A DNA stretch of 64,000 nt from Styela clava (lineage: Eukaryota; Chordata; Ascidiacea; Stolidobranchia; Styelidae): positions 19,478,974-19,542,973 of the forward strand of contig NC_135259.1 of the NCBI RefSeq assembly GCF_964204865.1. The letters are read 5' to 3'. The stretch's first letter is position 1, and each line of letters starts with the position of its first letter. This document shows positions 58,301 to 64,000 of this stretch, one piece after another. Position numbers and translations under genes: made by a program. The notes beneath the pieces are model-generated. The model was not told the DNA's origin. It saw only the letters and a list, made by a program, of their open reading frames with translations, and did no database searches.

Positions 58301-61300
58301 ATAAGCGAGGCAGTTTTGGTAGTTAGATTTTCGTATTTTTCGCGTTCTTCGTTGAAAATTATCCAATAATTTTGAATTTATTTTTTATTCTTCAATAATA
58401 ATATTATCACTTGATATGTTGTTAAGATGTATGGCACAGACATGTTGATGTGGTTAGCATGACAGTTTGTTATGTATTTATTAAGTTTCAGTTCACAATA
58501 TTCCGCGATGTGTAGAAATTCATCGGATAAACGTTATATTCATAAACGTTATAATTACTCGTATTTGTTGTCAGTTATTTTTGCAGTTTGGAATATAATT
58601 GTAAGGGTGAGACGAAGTAAGATTAATATATTTCGCGACGGTGTATAGAAATTTATATTCAATAAAGATATAATTTCTTGTATTTGTTGCTAATATGTAT
58701 GGAAATTTGCGTGGATATGTTTAGTTTTATGTTTGTATTTCGCGACGCTTTTAAGAATTCATCCAATATTCATCTCCAATGAGAATGTAATTACTCATGA
58801 TTAATCCTAACGCCAACTAATCTACATTTCTGTCTAAGCTTAAATGTATGCACACAAAAATATATGCCGCCATAATTGGCAGAGCATGTTATTTTCGTCT
58901 GCTATAGAAGTATTGATTGATTGAGTCATCCGCGACTGCCAGTTCTGAATTATGATTGGTTCACGCTAGATGTGGCTTTTCTCTTTTGTCCATATTTGGC
59001 AACGCTTGCCAGTCAAGCTCGAGACTTATTGTTTAGGATTGTTTAGGATTGTCATGATTGGCTCACGCTTGGGTGACAATGGATAAGAAAAAGGCAAATT
59101 ATCTCTCTCCCGTAATTGACCGTCTGTGCCTGAAGGGAAATCAAAAAATTAATTGCCATATGTGGCCAAGTAACTTTTAGCTTGGATAATTTAAGTTTTG
59201 ATTTTGTGTTAGGAATAACTGTAATGGAGTTTTATGGGCCTTCACTGAAGTTGTACACAATTTATGTTATCAGAAATGAATAGGTTTTGTCTTGATTTGT
59301 TTTGTTCAAGTATACAGAGTTCTCATATTTTTGGCCATTGGACTCTAGGAGAAGGATTTTATATTAATAATATACAGAAAGCTGATTTTGGTAGATGTAT
59401 ATAGGATGAATTTGAAAGCTATATTCCTATTTTCACTTTCTCAGTTTTAAGTGGTTATGATGTGGTATGATTTGATGGAAATATTAGTGTTTATAAAATC
59501 TCAATTTTTGTTTGTGATAAGCTTTCATTTTTTTCCTTGTTTTCAAGTTATGTCAGATTATCTTATTTGTGTCATTAATATATTGGGAATATGAATAATG
59601 GGGTTTTGCTTGAATTCTCAAATCTTTATAAATGTGCATTGATTTATGCTAATTACTATATTAAGCTTAATTAACTTAATTTAGATCGGGTGAAGGATTC
59701 GAAATATGTATCACATACATTGCTCAGTTTAAAGTGATTTAGGATGTGTTTAGGATCTTCGACTGGAAAGTTTCGAGGAAGGAAGTATTTGAAATCATTC
59801 GATATCTTGCATATCTTTCATTCGGCCATCATCAGTAATATCTCAAATTCAGTTTAATGTTTATTTCCAATGCATTAAAAATGTTTGGTATTGCTGAACA
59901 TGCTTGATAGATTCATTGTGCTGTTGTGAAGACATGTGACTAGACATGAAAAGACTTTGTCATGTTGAGTCATCATATGCTTATGCCTGTTTGGATTAGG
60001 CCATAATTTTATTCAGATTTTCCTTATTTTAGTTCTATTACAAGACCGAGTTCGAGGAATGTCTGTGTTAGCCCACAGGTTTCAGGCCCTTTACACAACT
60101 TAAAAATAGGCGAATAAAATTAGTTACCTCCATATTGGTACACATACTTCTGAAGCGGCCCAACATTTCGTATTTGCTTCTATTATTCAGAAAAACAATG
60201 CAATTTGATGGGGAAATGGAGAGATTGGTTTTTGTCCAGCCATGGATGCAATGCATTTTTATTATACATAGAAAGAAGTTAGGCTTGATTCCATGCATGC
60301 TTCACAAACATGAAGTATACATGGTGTCCAAAAAGGTTCGCATGATTTTGTAGTGATATCAATCGAAAATTGCTTTTGTCTTTGTTTAATAATAGTTCTT
60401 ATTGTCCTTGTAGTTTTCATTTATCATACAATAATGCTTATTTAAACTTACAATTGTTACTACTCTAAAATCGGGCGAATTTTTTTCGACACACTGTATA
60501 TACATTATATGCTTGGAATTATATAGTTATATATAATACATATAGTTATATACGTCTTATTATTATATTTCTATTCTTTTTAAATTAGTCCATGCGTGGA
60601 TTTAACCTGTCACTTTTATCACAGACATTTTATTTCGGCCCGAACGTATCTACATTAGTGACTCAACTATTTTTCTAGCATGGTCTTTTAGTGTGTGTGC
60701 GGCGCTTAAGTTACTCACCATACATGCCAGGCATTACATGAAGCGTGAGCTTGTTTGTGTGTGTGCCGTGTCTGAAGTGTTAGCTTCGTTATCAATAAAC
60801 CATACGTGTCTGACTCGGTTTGAGAATGATTAATTTGATCGGCCTATTGCGCGTCGCTTTTGTTATTTTTTAATGTCGTCGGTATCTGCTTAGTAATTGA
60901 TTTGGTATATATCGAGTGTGGTGGCATTGTAGATTTAAATTTTATTCATAATTTAGCCATGATTGGATTATTAAATTGGGTTATTTTTGCAAGCCGTTTC
61001 ATCATATTTTATAATTCTGCCATGATTGGAGGTCTTTTATAAATGTTCTGTTATTTTTTGAGCAGTTTTCAGCTGACTATTTCAATTAGCATAGATCTAG
61101 TATGGTTAAATATAGTTTTATAATTGTATTTATACTGTAATTTAGCTATTAGCTGATTCGAGATCTTTTTATAAACTTTGTTAATTTGCTGCAAACTGAC
61201 TATTAGATTTAGCATATATCTAGTATGGTTTAATCATAGTTTTATAACTGTATTTATAATTCAGCCATGATTCGAGGTGTTTTATAAAATTGATTATTTT

Positions 61301-63878
61301 TTCAAGTGGCCCTCGTCAGCTGAATTTAGCGTACATCAAGTATGGTTTAATGGTAGCATATTATTGTTTTTGTGATGAAACTGATGATTTTAGTTTAAGA
61401 GATGCGATTAATATTAATTACAGAAAAAAAATCAGAAATTATACTATGATTTTTGCACTTGATTTCAATTTGGGTGTATTTTTTGCCATAAAATAATTTT
61501 TATTTGCTGAGCTGTTTTTGAAATAGAGTAACCTTGTTTTAAAACTTATTTATTCATGTATTGAGGCTGTTTTCATAACTGGTCATGTCTAACCTAGTTT
61601 GCGAATAAATAATAGTTTTTTTCGTATTCGAGCATAATTAGGATATTGTTGAGATGAAGAAGTCTTTTGCAGTATTTTATTTGTCATAACTGTATAGCAG
61701 TTTGTCTAACATAATATTATTGTGGAATATTGTTCAGAAAAGTTTGGATTTTTTGTCAGCGGACATTCATGAACTATGTTAAGCACTAGCATGGCTTATA
61801 CCTCACATAATTTCTAGGTTAATAAGTAGGAATTGATGTTTAATATTAGTTCCTCTTTTGTCAGCAGCATATTCAGAAATAAATTAGAATATGCTCATTC
61901 AGATTAAACTTTTAACTGTGCAATCAAACTTAACATTTTAGAAAATTTTCGAGTAATGAAATCGTCAATGTAGTACTAAATGGGTCCATAGGGCCAAACT
62001 TGCCGCAGTTTGATTCGGATTCGTCCACCAACTCGACTATTAGTGATTTTTTTTCAAGAAATTTACTCTTGAACATTAGATTAGGAGTTTGGTGTATTCA
62101 TACTTTTCACATTAGTTGAGATAAGTTGGAGGAATAGTATGATTTTATGGATTATAAACGATCAAGAATTGCAGATCTTATTGATTCGGACTTATTCAAG
62201 TCCTGCGTCTGTGGCTATTTAGGGAGCATAATACTGCCCTAACTTTCTGAAAGAGTAATCTTCTCTTACTTCGAGTAACTGTGGCTCTCATTTCAGTTGT
62301 CGCCTGTAAATCTTCTCGGAAATTAACTTCCTCTCACACTCTGTGTGAGCGTGGTTTTTGTAACCTCAGCAGTTTCCTGTAACTTTCTCAAAAAGTAACC
62401 TTTTCCTAATGTGTGGCTTATGTGTGTCTCTTGCCACTCAAGTAGTTGCCTGTAACATCTCTTAGAAATCAATCCCCTCTTATCCCGAATGAGTGTAGCT
62501 TTCATCACTTAGTGGCCATTCGTAACTCAGATAGCATTCTCCTCATAGTCTGAGCTAGTGCGCAGAGCCTTGCTTTGAGCAATTTCACTTAAAAAATTTT
62601 CTGATATTTTATCTATGTTCTAACTCGATGCATTTATTTCTAAATTTAGTTTTATGTTTATATTATTGTATACTTAACATTTCATTGTTCAACTTTAAAA
62701 CAAAACAAAAAATGCCGTTGATTCATCTCAGGCACATTTTGCGGAGTGTTTCGCCGACAAGCTCTCGACCGAGGTGCAATGATACTGAAAGTTGATAAAA
62801 TAGCGACTGGACATAATGCTGATGACATTGCAGAAACTGTAATTATGAATGGTAGGTTTGTCATTTCTTTCACCATATTTAGTAGTGTATTTTTCTTTGG
62901 TGCCTTTTCTTTGAACAAGGCTTTAAACCTGGCATGGGCAAATTACAGCCCGTGGGTGAAATCCAGCCCGTTGGGTATTTCAATCTGGCCCGCCTGATGC
63001 TGCCACAACCAAACTAAAACCAATTTTTGATGTTTTAGCTAAAAAATAGCTCAAGGAATTTTTGAGATTGCGATTAGATTTACCGGTAGTCTTGGCATGA
63101 GGCTTGACAAACGGACGAAAAGCTTTATTCTATTGCTCCGCGACTCTATCGCTTTGTGATGCCACAAAATATCTTCCAGAATCTCCTAGTTTTGTCACAA
63201 CGCCTGTCTGGTAACTCTCTTAGATAACATAGACATGCGCTGGGCGGCGTTCTCAAACGTATTGGCAATTATTCTGCCATATTTGGAGCAAATATTCTGC
63301 CATATTTTCAAGCAGTCGCTGCTCGCACGGAGCTTTGTTCGGGATTTTGTTTTCCACTTTTGTACCACTGTAAATATTGTTCATAAAATGTAACTTTTTA
63401 CGCCGCGCTCACATGGGTCACCAGACTAGGTGGGCAAAACTTTCGGCTCTTGGTCCAAAAATCTTGTCCATCCCTGCTTCATACAAGCAGCCAGTGAGAC
63501 GAAAGAAGCTTTTGTAAGCTCAACATTGCGTACTCAATTTTAATGATGCTTTCACTCCTAATAAGGGTCTATACAAGCAGGGTCTATATGGACCTACTAT
63601 TTTTTGAATAATTGCCTACTCAGTTTAATTGCACCCTGTGGGAGGTAACTGGTAGGCAACTCCTGGAATGCTGGAACAGGCAAGGACATTGGCAGAATGT
63701 TGTGACCTGGAGTCCTAAATATCCTGATCCTTCCACAACAAAATAGATGTGGATTTCCATGAATGGTATTTTCAAGGAATCTGATTATTTTGATGACTTG
63801 ATTTTTAAATCTTCTATTTTTCATACAGTTCTTCGAGGAGACATCGCTCGATTGAGGAGATGCACTGCGATAAAAACA
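46374..63878 (+). CDS. CTU1: Cytoplasmic tRNA 2-thiolation protein 1 (CTU1/NCS6), six exons seen, continues off right edge
   Basis: CTU1 adenylates wobble uridine 34 of Lys, Glu and Gln tRNAs so that CTU2/URM1-delivered sulfur can be inserted, in the cytosol. Coding exons: 46374-46433 ([20 protein letters not shown]), 49178-49301 (GDAVCKKCF, ending in the PP-loop start ASGGK), 50272-50390 ([25 protein letters not shown]), 51988-52102 ([18 protein letters not shown]), 62732-62851 ([30 protein letters not shown]) and 63829-63878 ([17 protein letters not shown]). All are bounded by AG and GT with consistent phases (0, 1, 0, 1, 1, 0). The nucleotide-binding SGGKDST motif spans the exon 2-3 junction. 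Cys pairs in exons 1 and 2 match the zinc-binding N-terminus. The C-terminal third lies outside the window. An ATG at 49127 just upstream of exon 2 is in intron sequence and is not the start. Confidence 0.93.
46494..47018. mobile_element. hAT-type element with perfect 8-base target duplication, in CTU1 intron 1
   Basis: It is flanked by AGCTAGGG (46486-46493 and 47019-47026). Ends are CAGGGTGTCTCAAACTGGGG and ..AAGTTTGGGAAACCCTG. A family-3 MITE (46618-46845) is nested inside. Confidence 0.9.
46618..46845. mobile_element. Family-3 MITE nested in a hAT element
   Basis: Long arms: GGGGCTCCCGAAGTATGCGAACCAAGATGGCGGACATCGGAA and its complement TTCCGATGTCCGCCATCTTGGTTCGCATACTTCGGGAGC. The nesting shows it inserted after the hAT element. 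Confidence 0.85.
47906..48110. mobile_element. mariner-like MITE in CTU1 intron 1
   Basis: GGGTGTTGGTAAAGTCTTGA..ACTTTATGGACACCCAG lies between TA dinucleotides. The interior matches 44196-44401 (ACAACAAACCTGGTTAAGATATAT). Confidence 0.78.
48274..48776. mobile_element. hAT-like element (CAGCGGTTCCCATC), composite
   Basis: The left end CAGCGGTTCCCATCCTGGGG pairs with ..GTTGGAGATCACTG. The interior holds two similar blocks (TTCCTAGTTTCATTTCTTG(G/A)TAAGGTTATTTCACA at about 48376 and 48653), suggesting two elements or an internal duplication. The target duplication is unclear. Confidence 0.55.
48905..49130 (-). mobile_element. CCCCAAAAATAAGACCTA-type element, copy 2
   Basis: It shares the AGGTCTTATTTTTGGGGAAAA end and GGGCTTATTTTAAGGG with 29160-29545. 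Its right end lies about 50 bases before CTU1 exon 2 and supplies the ATG-containing intron sequence there. Confidence 0.6.
49323..49518 (+). mobile_element. Family-2 MITE in CTU1 intron 2
   Basis: GTACTCCCGTAGTATATGTA..TACACATACTTCTGGAGCGCC with imperfect flanks (..GAATAAGG and GAAATAAGG). It begins 21 bases after the splice donor of exon 2. Confidence 0.8.
49803..50074. mobile_element. hAT-like MITE in CTU1 intron 2
   Basis: Starts near TGATGGTTCTCCAATTTTTT and ends ..GCCGTTTGAGAACGACTG; interior as in 45004-45288. It contains a run of nine Cs at about 50028. Confidence 0.65.
50458..50476 (+). other. G-rich tract, possible G-quadruplex
   Basis: GGGGTGGGGGGAGGGGGG gives several runs of three or more G separated by single bases, on the coding strand of CTU1 about 70 bases after the exon 3 donor. 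Confidence 0.5.
51005..51155 (-). mobile_element. SINE tail and body fragment in CTU1 intron 3
   Basis: ATATTTATCCCAGAAGAAAG..GCATGGACTTGATTGTGG..AAAGAGTCCACCGATTCTCTTGC matches the body and tail of 43227-43575. Confidence 0.55.
51287..51394. mobile_element. Foldback MITE with 8-of-9 target duplication
   Basis: Flanks TCAAGTAAG (51278-51286) and CCAAGTAAG (51395-51403). The arms ACCAAGATGGCGCACAACCTGAA and TTCAGGTTGTGCAACATCTTGGT are inverted. Confidence 0.82.
51440..51575 (-). mobile_element. SINE head fragment in CTU1 intron 3
   Basis: ACATAATTATCCCCAACAT..GTAGGGTAATCAGACG..GAGCGTGTTACTAACGCTTAGCCCGACCATC matches the tRNA-like head of 43227-43575. It may have been contiguous with 51005-51155 before later insertions. 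Confidence 0.5.
51604..51920. mobile_element. hAT-type MITE, ends at 51920 just before CTU1 exon 4
   Basis: CAGTGGTGTGCAACCTGCGG..GGTTCCACAACCCTG with flanks CCCTAAAC and CTTTAAAC (6 of 8). Same family as 7076-7459. It ends 67 bases before the exon 4 acceptor, so the DNA containing that intron's branch site must lie between or inside it. Confidence 0.82.
52210..52498. mobile_element. hAT-type MITE in CTU1 intron 4
   Basis: Flanks CATTAAGA (52202-52209) and CTTTAAGA (52499-52506), 7 of 8. Ends CAGTGGGTCCCAAACTTTTA and ..TTTAGAACCACTG. It includes a run of 16 Cs (about 52439-52454). Confidence 0.83.
52726..52991. mobile_element. hAT-type MITE with perfect 8-base target duplication
   Basis: It is flanked by CTTTAGTC (52718-52725 and 52992-52999). 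Ends CAGGGGTCGGCAACCTTTTA and ..GTTGCTGGCCCCTG. It is a shorter relative of 14156-14592. Confidence 0.92.
53311..53423. mobile_element. Foldback MITE (about 113 bp)
   Basis: GGTGCTCCAGAAGTATGTGCACCAAGATAGCGCACAACCTGAAC mirrored by TCAGGTTGTGTGCCATCTTGGTGCACATAGTTCTGGAGCGC. Confidence 0.8.
53571..53903. mobile_element. hAT-type MITE, left member of an adjacent pair
   Basis: Left end CACAGATTCCCAACTGGGGG, right end ..AGGTTGGGAACCACTG. Flanks GTTTAGAG (53563-53570) and CTTTAGAG (53904-53911) match at 7 of 8. Confidence 0.78.
53912..54226. mobile_element. hAT-type MITE, right member of an adjacent pair
   Basis: Left end CATGGGTTCACAACACAGGG, right end ..GAGTAGTGCACCCCTG. Flanks CTTTAGAG (53904-53911, shared with the previous element) and CTTAAGAG (54227-54234). 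Confidence 0.75.
54745..54790 (+). promoter_or_regulatory. YY1-like motif with strong-context ATG
   Basis: ACAAAGATGGCCGCCGCGGAA combines an AAGATGGC core, as in YY1-type initiator motifs, with an ATG in good context. The frame closes after 13 codons ([13 protein letters not shown]). It stands out as a GC-rich island in AT-rich intron. It could be the start of an independent transcript within CTU1 intron 4. Confidence 0.3.
55336..55400 (-). mobile_element. SINE tail fragment
   Basis: CATATTTATCCCGGTAGAAAGG..GTTGACTTAATCAATGGCGAGG resembles the tail of 43227-43575. Confidence 0.4.
56778..57199 (+). mobile_element. Family-2 MITE split by a nested element
   Basis: The left part runs from GGTACTACTCCCTTAGTGTG to TGGCTAACAAATTT. 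The right part resumes AACAAATTTAGTTACCTCCG and ends ..ACACATACGTCTGGATCTCC. The nested element is at 56965-57151. Confidence 0.82.
56965..57151. mobile_element. Nested MITE with perfect 9-base target duplication
   Basis: It is flanked by AACAAATTT (56956-56964 and 57152-57160). The ends GGTGACCGTACATTTGAACC and GGTTCAAATGTAATGGAACC are inverted over about 14-22 bases. The interior repeats CATGGGTTCAAATGTACGTG-like strings. I saw no other copy in the window. Confidence 0.9.
57200..58251. other. CTU1 intron 4, no gene recognised
   Basis: AT-rich. Overlapping short frames (57595-58077) lack motifs. A CATTCATCACTATTCACTATTCATCC low-complexity stretch occurs at about 58178-58205. Part of the pyrimidine-tract module series lies here. 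Confidence 0.4.
58252..58800 (+). repeat. Degenerate tandem repeat (units about 170-270 bases)
   Basis: Three units start with ATGTATGG(C/A)A (about 58252, 58426 and 58694). Each is followed by a GTGGATATGTT(T/C)AGTTTTAT-like or related string, a TTTCGCG or TTCCGCGA block and an ATTCATCCAATA-like block. Divergence is high, so unit limits are approximate. Confidence 0.5.
58801..59988. other. CTU1 intron 4, no gene recognised
   Basis: AT-rich and T-biased on the plus strand. TTGTTTAGGATTGTTTAGGATTGTCATGATTGGCTCACGC near 59030 is a short direct repeat. No other structure was recognised. Confidence 0.4.
59989..60158 (+). mobile_element. Family-2 MITE, left end eroded
   Basis: TTAGGCCATAATTTTATTCAGATTTTCC..GGTACACATACTTCTGAAGCGG with a shortened middle. 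Confidence 0.7.
60310..60501. mobile_element. mariner-like MITE, second type
   Basis: TGGTGTCCAAAAAGGTTCGCA..GGGCGAATTTTTTTCGACACACTG, approximately inverted ends next to TA dinucleotides (..TACA and ..TGTATA). Confidence 0.55.
60956..61365 (+). repeat. Degenerate tandem repeat, about 120-base unit, 3 to 4 copies
   Basis: Units start near 61020, 61145 and 61264, with a partial one at 60956. Each carries GCCATGATT(G/C)GAGGT or a variant, TTTTATAAA, a TCAGCTGA/CAAACTGACTA block, AGCATA(G/T)ATCTAGTATGGTT(A/T)AA and ATAGTTTTATAA(T/C)TGTATTTATA. Unit order is regular, so this is a real tandem array. Confidence 0.75.
61366..62235. other. CTU1 intron 4, no gene recognised
   Basis: AT-rich, no motif recognised on either strand. 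Confidence 0.4.
62236..62580 (+). repeat. Degenerate tandem repeat, 67-73 base unit, 4 to 5 copies
   Basis: Units start at about 62236, 62303, 62376, 62449 and 62516. Each begins (C)CTGTAAC(T/A)T.TCT, followed by a GAAA(G/T)TAAC-like block, a CCTCTYA tract, GTGTGGCT or GAGTGTAGCTTT, and TCA.TAGTTGCC. Spacings of 67, 73, 73 and 67 bases support a tandem origin. Confidence 0.7.
62929..63476. mobile_element. hAT-like element in CTU1 intron 5
   Basis: CTGGCATGGGCAAATTACAG..AATCTTGTCCATCCCTG with flanks CTTTAAAC (62921-62928) and CTTCATAC (63477-63484), 6 of 8. It begins 77 bases after the exon 5 donor. The interior includes GCCCGTGGGTGAAATCCAGCCCG, as in other hAT MITEs. Confidence 0.72.
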
Positions 63879-64000
63879 GTGAGTTTTATTACTCCTACCT
63901 AACATGATGCAATCTAGTTTAGGAATGATCCAGTTTTAAACCTTCTCTTGTGTGAAGACTCAGAATTGCTTTGATTGCAGAGTCAGAGAGACGTTTAAAT

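Overview
The window looks like animal nuclear DNA from an AT-rich, repeat-laden invertebrate genome. The evidence is GT..AG introns, metazoan gene families (BTB-kelch, ARP3, a sosondowah-type ankyrin protein, CTU1) and many short DNA transposons and tRNA-like SINEs. An invertebrate chordate such as an ascidian is a plausible guess from overall style, but nothing in the sequence proves it. All base reading was by eye.

Region 1 (1-28.3 kb) is a cluster of paralogous BTB-kelch genes. Copy A (minus, running off the left edge) and copy B (minus, 7601-9601, intact) are followed by C (minus, only a 127-base 5' stub), D (plus, 15972-17974, 2-base frameshift) and E (plus, 24464-26464, intact). A, B and C point left and D and E point right, so the array is inverted about roughly 12-14 kb. 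The proteins share an unusual layout: BTB, two successive BACK-like domains, then about six kelch blades. Upstream segments are co-duplicated, with a TATA-like element about 110-130 bases before the ATG, and are themselves tandemly duplicated before D and E.

Region 2 (28.3-36.2 kb) is made of mobile elements: a cluster of three GGGTCT..AGACCC inverted-repeat elements with perfect 8-base target duplications, a SINE, and a decayed pogo/Tigger-type transposase whose C-terminus encodes a PHD-like finger.

Region 3 (36.2-41.6 kb) holds two single-coding-exon genes on the plus strand: ARP3 (actin nucleation) and a sosondowah-family protein with an N-terminal winged-helix-like domain and ankyrin repeats.

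Region 4 (41.6-64 kb) is repeat-rich and contains CTU1, the tRNA wobble-uridine thiolase subunit, on the plus strand. I could trace six coding exons (46374 to 63878, continuing off the right edge) by matching conserved motifs to splice sites with consistent phases. Intron 4 is about 10.6 kb. It contains a block (about 54.3-62.6 kb) with several distinct degenerate tandem-repeat families, which differs in texture from the surrounding transposon-rich DNA.

No intact transposase, rRNA, true tRNA gene or CRISPR array was seen.
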